Shown: positions 1 through 12,106 of the stretch, in pieces | Numbering within the stretch: position 1 is the stretch's first letter | How the letters are laid out: the number at the start of each line of letters is the position of its first letter | Assembly: GCF_964355755.1 (NCBI RefSeq) | Contig: NC_092676.1 | Location: forward strand, 18,458,288-18,522,287 | Reading direction: 5' to 3' | DNA length: 64,000 nt | Source: Antedon mediterranea | Taxonomy: Eukaryota > Echinodermata > Crinoidea > Comatulida > Antedonidae | Position numbers and translations under genes: made by a program | Notes under the pieces: model-generated | Seen by the model: only the letters and a program-made list of their open reading frames with translations | Databases searched by the model: none | What the model was told of the DNA's origin: nothing

Positions 1-179
1 AAATACAATAAGAAGATTGTATGAATGTTACTATTTGTTTGCAAATCTCAATCTTTTCATCTTACGTGTCCTTAAGATGTAACCTACAGTATATTATTAC
101 ACTTTTATTAATTATTATAATAACTATAAAGTATAACAATACTCATAATAACAATAATTACAATAATTAAAAATAACTA

Positions 180-325
180 CTACAGTAGTAATGACTATAA
201 TTTTTATGTGTTTAAATTTTAAGTGTAAATATGTATAATTATGTTTGTATGATGTTGTATGTTTAAGCGGATATTAGCCCTTGATGGCATTTGCAGCAAT
301 AAAGAAATTGAATTGAATTGAATTC
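180..325 (+). mobile_element. Possible LINE 3' tail
   Basis: A short AT-rich stretch ends in AATTGAATTGAATTGAATTC, the pentameric tail typical of several non-LTR retrotransposon 3' ends, with GCAATAAAG just before it. No coding sequence remains. Confidence 0.35.
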
Positions 326-1289
326 CATAGTCAGTCTTGTATTTAGTAGAATTATAATTCCACAAAAGGAGCAAACCTGCCATGAGTGCAGCTGGGCTAG
401 TAAAAACCAATTTAACAGCATTTCTGGCAAGTCGTGTGCTTATCCCACATAGAATCTCTCCTGTACCGGTTTCGGCTCAACCTCCGGTACGATTCATGTT
501 TTGTGTAAATGGTCATCAGAAATAACATTCTATTCTATTCATACGATTCAATATTTGCATTTTGTATCCATGTTAGTTTTGTATTAATTATTATAATAAC
601 TATTTAATTATTATTAAATATTTACAGATTTAATTAAAATACAGCAATCTACAATACATAATACTATCACTCAGTAAAAAGTAAATTACCACAGCACATA
701 CTACAGTAAATTATGTAAATAAAACTTTAAATAAATAACTAAACAAGTGAACAAAGAAGATAAAAACCGACCTTATAAATTTATAAGACCTGTACTACAC
801 TAATGTTGTACTACAACCAGTCAAAAAATGAATACTGTATAATAAATTATAACTCGAGAATAAAATAAATGCAGAATATCATTTGTTTTTTAAGTACCTA
901 TCTATTGCTATTTTGTTTTGGTTCAATGAAAAGATTTTTTTTTTTTTTTGGCCGAAAGAGAAAACATTTTTGCCAACGCCAACGGTGCCAGTCAAATGGC
1001 CAGTATACAGAAAAAGATTGTTTAGCAAAAGCAGTTAAAATTTAAGTGAAAAACCAGTATTACATTCTAAACCATACTGTAATCAAGAAGTTTAATTACA
1101 TCAATCAACACAATTCACAAATAGCAATTTTGAAATATTTTAAACAGGACCACCTATGAAGTAATTTCTACAGAAATGGATCACCCAATTATATGTATAG
1201 TAATAGGTATACTATGATTGTACAGTATACCCTATTTTGAAGATATGTTGCATACAATAGTTAGTATTACACTTAAGAATAAACATAAA

Positions 1290-1468
1290 AATTGGTTCCC
1301 ACTTGGATGCAATGCAACGTATGCAACGTTTAGCGAGTTGACCAATCACAAGTGACACATTTGGGTGTTGTAATTTGCGTAAACTTTACTTGCGTTGCAT
1401 GTACGTACCGTACAAATGTGCTTACCGTACATCCAGGTTGTGTTGCATCCTAGTGGGAACCAAGCTTT
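1290..1468. mobile_element. MITE with CCAAT-bearing arms (first copy)
   Basis: Ends read TTGGTTCCCAC at the left and GTGGGAACCAAGCTTTAA at the right, an inverted repeat. Internal direct and inverted GCAACG/ACGTTGC motifs and GACCAATCACAAGTG are present. There is no coding capacity. Confidence 0.75.
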
Positions 1469-2845
1469 AAAATCAATAATTTTGTCGGACACTGTACACA
1501 TAAGTTTTACTAATTAATAGACTATAATAATTCATGATTATTTAAAGACTAATTAAATCCGTTCTATAAACCAAATTCATCAACTGATAATGAAACCATA
1601 CAGTAGGACATCCATAGATTGCTGGTTGAATTGCAAGGATTGCAGCAAGGCAGCTTATCCAGGGGCCTAAGTGATGCTTTTCCAGGACAGTAAAAATGCT
1701 CTTTTAAATAGCTAAATAATACTGTATAATATTCAGTGATAATAAGACAGAATCTGAGATAAATGCCATAAAACAACCTATCCTGTGGTTGGAATTAGAC
1801 CCATAGGTTTAATATATGTGTACTGTTCTGTGCGTTTAAACTACTGTATAGTAACACTGTAGACTTACGGTACTAAATACTAATACATTTGAGTAAAATG
1901 GGGAGTTTTTTATCATTTATTTTGTTAAAGAATTTAATATTATAACACAACAGTACCTTTGATTTGTTTTAATAATTAATACAAATATATACAAATATTA
2001 ATAGTTACTGTGTATACAATTCCACATGTCATAATCTAAAACACAATTGTTCTAATTTAAATAAAACGTTTTCATGTCTTGACACAGTAAATAGAAATTT
2101 GAATCACATAATAACTAGTACGGTAATTAGTAATATACTGTAATGCAAGTGGTTAGGTTAAAAGTGGTGAAATATGACCTTTTCAAAAATATGACTTTTT
2201 TGCAAGTTCTTGAACAGTATTATATATTTGTGAAAATGCTTTAAATTTTATTTGTTTTAGTAACTCTTTTATTTTAGGTTTAATAATTTTTTATAAATTT
2301 ATAACGATTTTCTGCTTCATCACATAAAATTCACTTTCGTAATACTAAATCATGAAGGTTTAACAAAAATTGATTTAAAACAGAACTACGGTATTTAGTG
2401 CAAACAGTATATTACTAAAAAAACTATGGCACAATAGACCAATTCTAGAGGAAAGGTTATAGGTCAAAGTTCACTGCCAACAATGTACACTTGGTTGTAC
2501 TTGGCTGGTTTAGTAATTAAAGCACCACAACGCTGGGTGAGACCAAATCCACTCTGGTAGTTTCCTGAAGTCATTGTTGTATCAGCCCTAGCTCAGTTAC
2601 AAGGTCATATTTACAATTATGCCCGACGGTTAAAACAGAAATTAAAATTAGATACCGCATTACTGAATAGTAAATACACCGTAGTGTAATTTGATTTTTT
2701 ACACAACAGAAGAAAAGATAGATATCTGCAGAGTGAACATAAAATATTAATAATTTTTATTTTATTTTTAAATTTTGAATACAAAATTGTCACATGCTAC
2801 AGCCCAGTACAGTAGGTCAATCTATTATATTTTCTTCCAGATTCT

Positions 2846-2990
2846 AAAGCTGTCTACACCATCAAAAACTAGTTTTACAAAAAAAAGTGTGATATGGCCA
2901 AATATGGTAGTGATATGACATCATCGTGTCCATATATGGGAACATCAGATTTTTTTTGTCACATAAAGTTTGATAGTGTAGACAGAGCTT
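2846..2990. mobile_element. MITE family A, copy 1
   Basis: Short non-coding foldback element with terminal inverted repeats AGCTCTGTCTACACTATCAA / TTGATAGTGTAGACAGAGCT, here slightly diverged at the left (AGCTGTCTACACCATCAA). The core contains CAAATATGGTAGTGATATGA and TCCATATATGGG, which define the family. Confidence 0.85.
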
Positions 2991-3316
2991 AATACTGTAC
3001 AGTCAGTAGTACAGTTATATTGTTGAAGTGACGAATTCTAGTTCCTTGAGTTTTGAAAGGTGTTTGGAAGATGGGAATAAGGACACACCGTTGTCATTTT
3101 TGATTTGCGCAAATAAATATTTTTAGTGGAAAAACGGCTTAAGACGGGCAAAGTATTGGTAGCCGACAGAGTTGGTGTGGGTCTTTAACTGACATACTAT
3201 TCATTAATGTGTAGCTAGCTATATTACCAAGTTCCATGGGTTAGACGTGATCTGGATTTTTCTGTTTTCCTTATTATTTATCACTGTACAGGTATAATAT
3301 TTTGTGTTAGTACACT

Positions 3317-3501
3317 TTAAGCTTGGTTCCCACTAGAACGTAACGCAAGGACGTAAACGCAACGCAAGCGTTTTAACCAATGACAAGCGAAGTTATAGAT
3401 AGTTAGCAATCACAAGCGAATAAGCCATCGCTTGTGATTGGTCAATTCACTTGCGTTGCGTTACGTCCTTGTGTTGCGTCGCTAGTGGGAACCACGCTTT
3501 A
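3317..3501. mobile_element. MITE with CCAAT-bearing arms (second copy)
   Basis: Long foldback element. The left arm has GCTTGGTTCCCACTAG and GTAACGCAAGGACGTAA; the right arm has the complement, ending CTAGTGGGAACCACGC. Both arms hold CCAAT motifs (ACCAATGACAAGCGA and TTGTGATTGGTCAATTC). It sits in the Ras intron. Confidence 0.8.
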
Positions 3502-3974
3502 GAGTAAATACAGCATACTTTACTCTCCTACTGTACTGTAAATTTTGTATAGTGTTTTGATTAAAGCTCCTAAAAATAATAATGTGTGAGAAAACAGGAA
3601 ATGCAGATGGAATGATTCAAGTAGAATGAATTTAATTTTCCAGATTTAAAGTCAATTCTGGCGGCCTGGACAATCGATATTAATTAAATGTCTTGTAATC
3701 AATACAGCTGGAGAATACCAGAAGTAATTTTGAAACTGTACATACATTATCTGAGATGTGTATTATTTTGCAATGACCACCAAGACTATGCTTTTGAATT
3801 AGCATCAACCTTTATGTGACAAAAAAATGTGATGTGCCTATTATATGGGTTAATAATGACGATTCGGTACAATTTTGTAATTTTGTTGTCAAAATCTGGA
3901 AGACAATTTTCTAATTTTGAAAAGAAGAAGAAAAATATTACAACTAACATTTTTTTGTCACATTATATTTTTAT

Positions 3975-4078
3975 TTAGTGTATTTTTTTATTTTATTTAT
4001 TTCATGGATTGCTTTTATTTTTATGTGAAGCGCATAGAGGCTTGATGCATTATGCGCTTAAAAATTCCAAATTTATCA
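3975..4078 (+). mobile_element. LINE 3' UTR fragment
   Basis: TTATGTGAAGCGCATAGAGGC followed by GCATTATGCGC resembles the 3' end near 54016 (TGTAAAGCGCATTGGGGC) that follows a LINE ORF end. Only the tail is present. Confidence 0.45.
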
Positions 4079-4805
4079 TTATTTAGTATTCTAAATATTT
4101 TTCCTGTTTTGTTTTTCGATTTTGGATTGGGCTACAGGAAAATATCCCAAAACTTACAAATTCTTTCCAATTGAATACCACCACAAAGGAAATTTAAATA
4201 TTGACTCAAAGTAAAATACAGTACTTCGTATTTTAAGGGAAGTGCGATTGGTGGCCACTGGATTTTAAGAACTGGGAACGTCATGAGTTACTTTACGATG
4301 ACCAAGTCCTTATTTAACGAGTTTTCTTCATGTCAGTACCTTGTGTCAGGTCATGGTGTACTATACAGGAAGCTGTTTTCTTAGAATTGACAAATTATTG
4401 ATGCTTTATTTTGAGAAATACAGTACTTTAACTGTAAGTCTGTTAATTAGTTAATTGATCTATTGTATGAACCTTAAACCTTCTTAACACTATGCTGTTT
4501 AAACAAAGACTGTAAAATCAAATGTTAACAAACATTGTGCATTAAAAAGTGATCATTTCATATTATGTTATTACAAAGCTTATTATCTCCAATATCATAA
4601 AGCAAGCAATGTTAAATAAAGTGGTTTATCAACTAATTTTCCGTCACAGTTCACAGTCCAGTTATAAAACCATTAAAAGCAACTGCACAGAAAAGCTTCT
4701 GCTTATAAGCTTGTCTAATCTATGATGACCTCATTTTCCAGACTCTCTCATAACAAAAGGTAACAAAGGAATTTAGCAAAATGTGTTTTGTAAACAGAGT
4801 GTAAC

Positions 4806-5035
4806 TTTGTAGAGGAGCTGTAGCTTGGTGGTTAACATGCTTGCCTTCCAATCCCTAGGTCCAGGGTTCAATCCTGACCTGTACAAGGGTTTTAACTCGC
4901 CAACTCCACTCCCAAAGCCTCAAATTAGACTTAGTTTATAAGCACGATAAATTATTAAATAGTTTTATCCATCCTGTAATTGACGAGTTACTCACTGTTG
5001 GATGCGTATGACAACAAAAATGCAAACAAACAGGT
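4806..5035 (+). mobile_element. tRNA-derived SINE
   Basis: The head GTAGCTTGGTGGTTAACATGC fits an A box, and GGTTCAATCC at about 4866-4875 is a B box at tRNA-like spacing. A tail (AACTCGCCAACTCCACTCCC...) follows that is absent from tRNA. A diverged minus-strand relative is near 48505-48640. Right boundary approximate. Confidence 0.7.
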
Positions 5036-5261
5036 ACAGAATATAGTATCATCTAAACAGTTTATTCACTGTAGGAATATTGCAAATTAGTACTGTACAG
5101 TTGGTACTGTGGCGTGGAGAAATAAACTCTCTGTGATAGTGATACTGTATGTAGTAGTGGTAACTTTAAACTATGTTTACTGTACTTGATGTTTGTTTAC
5201 TGTACAGTAATTTATTTGTTTACATAATTTGTCCTGAAAATAAGAAAATTTGGATTAGGCC

Positions 5262-5425
5262 ATCTTGGATGCAGTGCCAAGTACCATGAACTACAGGGGC
5301 CGAGATGGAACAGTATACTGCGGTAACCCCTACTTTTCCGAAAGATGCATTATGTTATTTAAGTGCACAAAAACTAGTCGTGTACATTTAAATCTCCTTA
5401 TCCAAGAATCCATAACACTGTTAAA
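5262..5425 (-). mobile_element. Fragment of tRNA-Leu/Ser-like SINE family
   Basis: Contains GGTAACCCCTACTTTTCCGA and TTTAAGTGCAC, shared with the fuller copy at 34203-34497. Diverged and 5'-truncated. A 62-codon open frame here is incidental. Confidence 0.5.
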
Positions 5426-6156
5426 GTCTAGAATATTCTCTCCTTCTGTATGACATACTCTTACTACATGCAACTCATACTATGTTTACTGAAAATTGAT
5501 CTGCTTGTTGTATAATACAAATATTGATCAGTTCCAAACACACCCATCTTGAAATACAAAAGAACATTGTTATCCTATTAAATTACAAATAAATAAGCAG
5601 TCCTTGTTAGTCCCCAGAAGCCTAATAAATATTGCACATTTTAATTCATATTCTGGTGTCATTTTATATCTTAATTTCCATCTCTGCTTGACAGTAATTA
5701 GGCTACCGTAAGCGTCAAACTGTAGACTCCTGAATACTCTAATGTATTTGTAAAGATGACACACTGGTGGGTTCATCGACCTAAAGTGAAGTTTAAACCT
5801 AATACACTGTACTTAAGAATACATCATTAATGATGTACAATGGAAAGCTACTGTATATTTACAGTACTATTCCTCTGTATGCATCCCTGTACAAACTGTA
5901 GATTTTTGGAAATTTCATTACGTAAATGTATTCCATGTAATGTACACTGATGATAGTGATATTGATAAATTATAAATCACTACTGTACTGTTTGTTCTGC
6001 AAACTTGGGTCATCATCAAGTAAGGCTTTCGCAAATTAATAACAGGTTCGCAACAAAGAGATATATACTTTACTGTACTGTGTGTAGTTTATTTTGGGTA
6101 TCAATGATGGCTGAGGTTGGTGGTACTTGAACATGGGGATGTACTGTTGACTGTAT

Positions 6157-6280
6157 AGCTCTGTCTACACTATCAAAGTGTAATGTGCCCAAATACTGTA
6201 TGGTATTGGTAGTGATATGATGTCATTGTGAGCATATATGTGGGCATGTCACATAAAGTTTGATAGTGTAGACAGAGCTT
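6157..6280. mobile_element. MITE family A, copy 2
   Basis: Both terminal inverted repeats are intact (AGCTCTGTCTACACTATCAA and its complement). The core is shortened but keeps GTGCCCAAATACTGTATGG and GTAGTGATATGATG. Sits in the Ras intron about 260 bp from exon 2. Confidence 0.85.
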
Positions 6281-6539
6281 TAGTTTGGTATTTTGTACTG
6301 TACGCTGTGCAACTACAGTGTGAATGCCAATATGATAAATAAGTATTGGCTCTTGGAAATACTGTATTATAGTCTTTCAAAGTAAAAGGTCGTAACTCAC
6401 TTGAGTGTAAAATAATACAATCTGTATTGTTTGTTTAGACTTAACAGTTTCAAGTACAAACATAGTTCAAATGACTATACGGTACTTAAATGAGATTCTG
6501 CACAGTAGGAAGGAAGATGAATACAGTAGTTATACTTAC

Positions 6540-9244
6540 TGGTTTTGGATTAGCTGGATTGTTAGGGCGCTTTTACCAACACCTCCAGCTACAAGAAAAA
6601 AAATAATAATATTAAATATTGTACAATTTTAAACTTTTTGAGCAGTGTACAGTAGTGTGGAGTACTGTAAGGTTACATACAGTAGTAGGTACTATAACAA
6701 AGTACTGTGTATACCAAACACTATGTAATTTTTAGGCAAACAAAAAAAGCAACAGAAAATAAATGACATAATCAAAGCATTGGTTAGAATATTTTTAATA
6801 CAGTATTTCTGTAAATTCTTAGTTATTAAGAAAATGGATGTACAATACTAGAAAACAAGCTATCATAATGCACCCTTGTTTTCCTCAGTTCTCTTTTATT
6901 GTACAGTCAGTACATATAGTTTTGCACATTTTTGCTCTAAAGATCACCTGCACAGAATATATTTAAAAAGATTATTTATTTATTATGTACTACTGTAGAG
7001 TAGTATTTTTAGAAATTCAATTTGCTTTTAATGAAAAGACAAAGAGCAATGTCACACCATCACACACAATAAAATAGGATCTGGTGATGTAGATGTTTGG
7101 ATTCTTAACTATACTCAACAGTACCTGTACTGTAGCTATGTACGTTTATAAGCAAGGGAGGAAGATTTTAAATTTAAAGTACATTTTTAATATGTTGTAC
7201 AGGTAAAGTACAGTTTAAAGTCATGTATCAAATTCCTCATTTAATGATATTTTTTTTATTTTATTTTTTTTATTTTTATTTTATGTCTTTATTAATTAAT
7301 TAATCACTGTCCTATTAGATAGGTGGTAATCCCCCTGATACATGGGCTATTGTGTGAACCAGTTCACCGGGGTAACCCCCTACTCTTTTTCGAATAATGA
7401 ACTGGGTTCTTTAAAGTACACACAGGTTATAACAGTGTACACTGGACCTACGGTTTATAGTCCATATCAGTAATGTTTTTCTACGACGCTAGCTGTATCC
7501 TGTTCAGACGTGTACGGCATTGCGATTGGTTGCAATTATACTATTTGGTGTGATTTGAAGTGAAGGAAAGGTCATAAATGTATGGTTCACCTTTCAGATA
7601 TGGTCAATTATTACGTGAACTGTTGTACTTAAAACTGTATGTATATATCATAGGTTACAAACTGTATTTTAGTTGCTATCTGATTTAATATTTACTGTTT
7701 TTAAGTACAGTAATTGTAGCATACAACAGTTAAAAATTGCAAGTATTACAACAACGATATTCAATTACATATCGATTAAATTGCGTATGGGTATAACTGG
7801 TGTGGTTTCATAAAATTAATGTATATTTTAAGGTAAAATTGTTTAAAAAAAATTGATTGACTGTCAAAAGGGGAAGCATGCACTATTCCAGGGCTTCTCT
7901 ACCCTCTCCACCCATGATCTGTATACTCTAACTTAACATTATTTTCGAAACACCATACAGTACCGTACTTTAAAGTGCATTAAATGTATGGACAATATTT
8001 GTTAGAATGTACTGTACATTCCAAAAGAATAAAAGAAATGACTGAATGACAAGTTATCCAACCCTAGTACTTTAGATTTAAGTTCCGATGTTATTCAATT
8101 CACGAGTGTAATTATTTACCATGATGTGCAAAAGTAAACATACTGTGTAAACAATATTTATAGGTGGTGTTATTTGAGCTGATATAGCTACAGTATTACT
8201 ATTTAGAGTCAAAATTCAAGAACAGTTATACTGAGCTACGTACACAGAAGTAATTTTTGTAGGTGCTTTAGTCAGAATTTTGGGCGCTTAAGCTGATTTG
8301 GTCCAGCACCCCGAGTTCGCTTTCACATCGAAGCACGAATTTGTATAATCCATTGTCAAGTGAGGTCATTCATGCTCAATGTTTATTGGTCAAAAGAAAA
8401 AAATCATACGATTTCAGCAATCAAATTAGGTACGCATTAAAATCATACGAATTTGGTGTGAACGATCCTATGCTTTACCACTGAACCCATTTTCCACGAT
8501 ATTTTTCTGAAGACACTGTTTGAGTGTTCGTGAAGTCTTATGGCAGCAATCTTGATTGTCACGTTTGGTGCAAACATATAGTTGCACCGGACTTTGTAAA
8601 TGGTCAGACTAGCACATTTTACATAGAAATAACTGCTCAAAAGACCTTTCAAATAAGTTAAAAATGGAATCTGTGCAAAGAAAAATATTTGGTAAAGCAA
8701 CTTCAAGGAAGCCTGGGCTAGGACTACACAAACCTTTAATAAACGTTCACTTTCAGTACACAAATAAAATAAATAAACTAGGCTATCCAACCTTTTTTTA
8801 CAATTAGTTATTAGGCCTAGGCTAGACAAACAAAGGCATACCCAGCCGTCAAAAATACAAATGACCAATAAACAATAACATAATAATAAACAAGTCAAGG
8901 GATTCCAGGGACCCTTTTGTTCATACAGTATAATTATTTGTCGCTCTTTAATTAGGCAATGATCATCTGCCATCACATCAATAGTTTGTCAAAACGGCCA
9001 TTGAGAAATTCATCTAATCTTGGCCGACATAAGCCTAGGGAGTTGGCTCAACTTAGCTTAAATTACTTAGATTTCGGTGAGTCACAAACGGGCCCACATA
9101 GCACAAAAGATTTGTAAACACGAGTTACCAGGTAGAGTGGACGCCCGCTGGCTGCTCTGCTGCTCCGAAATCGGAGCAGAATTTTTGAGCTTGTATTTTT
9201 CTACTTAGCTTACCTCCTACTACGACCAGCTTATATTCCGTCAT
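6540..9244 (-). CDS. RAS: Ras small GTPase, 5' part (two coding exons; rest off the left edge)
   Basis: This encodes the N-terminus of a classical H/K/N-type Ras, a membrane-anchored GTP switch for growth-factor signalling. Exon 1 (9214-9244, 31 nt) starts at ATG 9244 and reads MTEYKLVVVG plus one base. After a GTAAG donor and an acceptor at 6589, exon 2 (6540-6588, 49 nt) continues AGGVGKSALTIQLIQN plus two bases of His27, then a GTAAGT donor. Together they give the complete P-loop (G1 box GxxxxGKS) with Gly12 and Gly13 intact. The start MTEYKLVVVGAGG separates true Ras from Rap, which begins MREYKLVVLGSGG. The switch I exon and everything after it were not found in 1-6539, so the gene is cut by the window edge. 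The intron splitting codon 11 is unlike the vertebrate Ras genes I know, where the first coding exon runs to codon 37. Identity is confident; the subtype is not assignable. Confidence 0.93.
7325..7480 (-). mobile_element. Fragment of tRNA-Leu/Ser-like SINE family
   Basis: Contains CACCGGGGTAACCCCCTACT, GGTTCTTTAAAGTACAC and TACACTGGACCTACGGTTTA, the central domain seen at 34203-34497. The tRNA head is missing. Confidence 0.65.
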
Positions 9245-9427
9245 TGTATGGTCCTTTAGGGCCAAATATATTCACTATTGCATAAATAACCAAATATAAA
9301 TATGTTTTATGCGTCCCGTCCTCAGATAAAAGGTTAAAGGCTGTTACAAACCAAACTAAAACAGAGAAGATACACAGACACTACGAACTCTAGTACGCCT
9401 GCACCATGACACAACCATGAAACGACG

Positions 9428-9441
9428 CCCTTTATAAAAGG
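9428..9441 (-). promoter_or_regulatory. Possible TATA box of the Ras gene
   Basis: The minus strand reads CCTTTTATAAAGGG about 190 bp upstream of the Ras ATG, followed by a moderately GC-richer stretch. It fits a TATAAA core with a 5' UTR of roughly 150 bp. No transcript start is visible, so this is inference. The motif is nearly palindromic and could be chance in AT-rich DNA. Confidence 0.33.
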
Positions 9442-10254
9442 TGAATGCTCGCGATCTAAAAATAGTAAAATTCGGTAAGCGTCATAGCGCCCTCTCTCAA
9501 TATACAATTCACATTTTTATTCATTTTCATCAAAACTTGGATTGAAAAAGAAAATTATTAAATAAAAACATAATTTTTTTTAAATAGTTATCCAGCATCA
9601 AGCCCATTGTGTGAAATTTGATCATCTAGATATTATAATATTATCTCTATGGCGCAATCAATTTTGCTTTTTTTAATACTGTAATTAATACTCCAGAAGG
9701 TCTATTCAAATTTGGATTTACACATCTCTAATTGTTCATGTTTTGGAGGACAATACATCTTGGTCATTAATAACATTTTGCTTTTGTAGGATAAAAATTT
9801 GTTATAATATATTATTATTATCAATGTGTTTGCAAATGTATATTTGTCATTTTTGGCAATAAGCATCAAACAAGAATGTACAGCACTCATTATAAACACT
9901 CTATAGTGTATTTATTTATATCATGAAACTATAATTATAGTTCCATGTTTATATCACCTGTAAAGCGTACAACCACATCCTCTGAATATTAGAAAAAAAA
10001 TTCAAATCAACCAATCACCGACCATCCCATAATTTATACATTATTTCTGTACGCTTGCACACGTATTAAACTTATGCTAACTGAATAATACTAAATTGAT
10101 CTTTATAAATGAAATACAGTACAGTAATAATCAAGAAGAATACATATTTACAGTTATTATAAATATTATAATTATAGTTTAAGATTAGGTATATGCGAGT
10201 CACATTCATTTTGAACATAGGGGAATGAATTGTTAGGCTCATTGTATTAAGCCT

Positions 10255-10395
10255 TAGTAGGGTGGCCAGTTCCTTTCCGTGTCATGTTCCTTTCCGTGTC
10301 ATGTTATCTTCCCGAGTAACAAACGCACTTGTTTACAGTCGTTCTTACCAGGAATTGAACCCCGTTAAGTCCTAACCACCCGCCTAAATTTGTAA
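10255..10395 (-). mobile_element. Degenerate tRNA-derived SINE
   Basis: On the minus strand the stretch GGTGGTTAGGACTTAACGGG is followed by GGTTCAATTCC, matching RNA polymerase III A-box and B-box patterns at tRNA-like spacing. The downstream tail contains a 17-bp direct repeat (GTTCCTTTCCGTGTCAT twice on the plus strand near 10270-10305). Cloverleaf pairing of a functional tRNA is not evident. Boundaries are approximate. Confidence 0.45.
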
Positions 10396-10945
10396 AAGAT
10401 ATTAAGAAACTCTACCCCACTATATGAAATATGTAAACAGAAATTAAATATAACTATTAGTTTATGATAAACTATAAAGAAAAGATAAATCAAATATGTG
10501 TTAAATAATAGAAATAAATATATCCGATTTTGTCTGCTTTTTAGATCATTTTACAATACACTTTAAATAAACATTTTTTTTTATAAATAATATAATAATA
10601 AATCAAAGGATCTATTTCTATAAATTCTTAAGCGAAATACAGAAACATAATAAATGAAATATACAATCAGTAATTAATAAAGTGTACACTAAAAAAGAGT
10701 AATAGTGGAACAGTTATACCACTTGCAAGCAAGTTTCAAAACAGTATTTAACATAATGCTTTAAACACAACTAAGTTTACAGTAGTTGAGTATGTTGAAA
10801 TTGCCATTTTAGACCATGGAGCTGTGGGATTAAAAGCCAAAATAAATTAAATTGATAGTATTTTTTTTAAAGAATTTAGAGTTACTTGTATAATTTAATT
10901 TACCACTCAAAAACCATTACCAATTATTGTCAATGTTAACATGAT

Positions 10946-11029
10946 ACACTATAATGCTCCAATTAACTTAGTGAAATGGAGGGCATTACACTATAATGCT
11001 CCGATTAACTTAGTGAAATGGAGGGCATT
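10946..11029. repeat. 42-bp tandem duplication
   Basis: Two head-to-tail copies of a 42-bp unit beginning ACACTATAATGCTCC start at 10946 and 10988. They differ at one base (CCAATT versus CCGATT). The near identity implies a recent duplication in intergenic DNA. Confidence 0.85.
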
Positions 11030-11393
11030 ACTGGATGTGATGTCCAGATATGCCTCCAATTTGGTATCACAAAATTGGGAAATAAGTTGATATGTATTAA
11101 ATATAAAAATGCCAATGCAACCTAGAGCAATATGGTAAAAACAGTATCCTACGGTCACAGTAGTTTTTAAATGTGCAAGTTCATTTTAATTAAATTAACT
11201 TTATAAAATACTGCACATACAAATACTGTAAACTTTCAAAAGGGATAAATTACTAGAATCATGTCATACTTTAAAAAGAGAAACTACAGGACAATTTCAA
11301 AATTTACACATATCTGTGTACTACTTAACATTAGATCCATGGAGCTGAATGCCTCTTTTATATACAGTATATATGGCTCTGATAACAACAATT

Positions 11394-11930
11394 CTGTACA
11401 TAGATACAACCTAGCTGCAATTTTGCAACTTCCATAATCTAGCTGCAATTCTGCAACTTCCATTACATAGATACAACCTAGCTGCAATTATGCAACCACT
11501 CTAACATAGCTGCAATTTTGCAACTTCCATTACATAGATGTAACTTAGCTGCAATGCGATTCTGCAACTTCCATTAAATAGATGCAACCTAGCTGCAATT
11601 CTGCAACTTTCATAACCTAACTGCAACATCTGCAATGTCTATTTCATAAATGCAACCTAGTTGCAGTTCTGCACCTTCCATAACCTAGCTGCAATTTTGC
11701 AACTTTCTTTACATAGATATAACCTAGCTGCAATTCTGCAACTTCCATTACATAGATGCAAGCTAGTTGCAATTCTGCAACTTCCATTACATAGACACAA
11801 CTCGGCTGCAATTCTACAACTTCTATTACATAGATGCAACCTAGCTGCAATTCTGCAACTTCTATTACATAGATGCAACCTAGCTGCAATTCTGCAACTT
11901 CCATTACATAGCTACAACCAAGCTGCGATA
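11394..11930. repeat. 39-bp minisatellite (about 13-14 degenerate copies)
   Basis: The unit is about 39 bp and contains CTGCAATTCTGCAACTTCC then ATTACATAGATGCAACCTAG. It recurs with substitutions and a few partial units. Because 39 is a multiple of three, the array stays open in several frames on both strands, giving false repetitive open frames of 13-residue periods such as LQLGCIYVMEVAE. There is no start context or flanking gene structure, so I treat it as non-coding. Confidence 0.85.
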
Positions 11931-12087
11931 ACACTATATATTTATTTATTTACATACGCAATGAATTCATCAATCAGTCTTCTTTCTTGATTTTCTTTGG
12001 TATAACTTCTGTGACTTCATCGAAAAAAATATATACTTGGAAATCTATTTATGTTAGGTAAACACCTACACAAATATAAGTATAAAG

Positions 12088-12093
12088 TTTATT
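12088..12093 (-). terminator. Possible poly(A) signal of Myb
   Basis: AATAAA on the minus strand lies about 14 bp after the Myb stop codon. The position implies a very short 3' UTR, so a more distal signal may be used instead. Confidence 0.35.
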
Positions 12094-12106
12094 TTGATTG
12101 ATTATT

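Larger units (their letters stand above)
1..6539 (-). other. Probable Ras intron 2, no coding exon seen
   Basis: No Ras exon encoding the switch I/II segments was found on the minus strand and no other gene was recognised. The stretch contains a possible LINE tail (about 180-325), CCAAT-bearing MITEs (1290-1468, 3317-3501), AGCTCTG-type MITEs (2846-2990, 6157-6280), a LINE tail (3975-4078) and tRNA-SINE sequence (4806-5035, 5262-5425). The rest is AT-rich DNA with many short GTAC/ACTGTA motifs and no clear structure. Calling it intron assumes the Ras gene continues past position 1. Confidence 0.6.
9245..12106. other. Intergenic region between Ras 5' end and Myb 3' end
   Basis: Ras and Myb are both transcribed leftwards, so this holds the Ras upstream region and the Myb 3' flank. 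Recognisable contents are the possible TATA box near 9435, a tRNA-SINE near 10255-10395, a 42-bp direct duplication (10946-11029) and the 39-bp minisatellite (11394-11930). The segment 9480-10250 is AT-rich and shows no gene or repeat that I can name. Confidence 0.6.

Noticed and set aside
4806..4880. Functional tRNA gene
   Set aside because: A and B boxes are present but acceptor and anticodon stems do not pair properly and a SINE tail follows.
5265..5453. 62-codon frame MDAVPSTMNYRGRDG
   Set aside because: Lies in a SINE fragment related to 34203-34497.
1..6539. Remaining Ras exons
   Set aside because: I looked on the minus strand for codons of DEYDPTIEDSY and DTAGQEEYSAMRDQ and found none; the exons must lie outside the window.
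8443..8976. 177-codon open frame on the minus strand inside Ras intron 1
   Set aside because: It is the longest unexplained frame in the first 12 kb, but its translation shows no domain, has compositional bias expected from AT-rich non-coding DNA, and lacks recognisable splice or family support.
11284..11990. Overlapping repetitive open frames on both strands
   Set aside because: Produced by the 39-bp minisatellite, whose length keeps several frames open.
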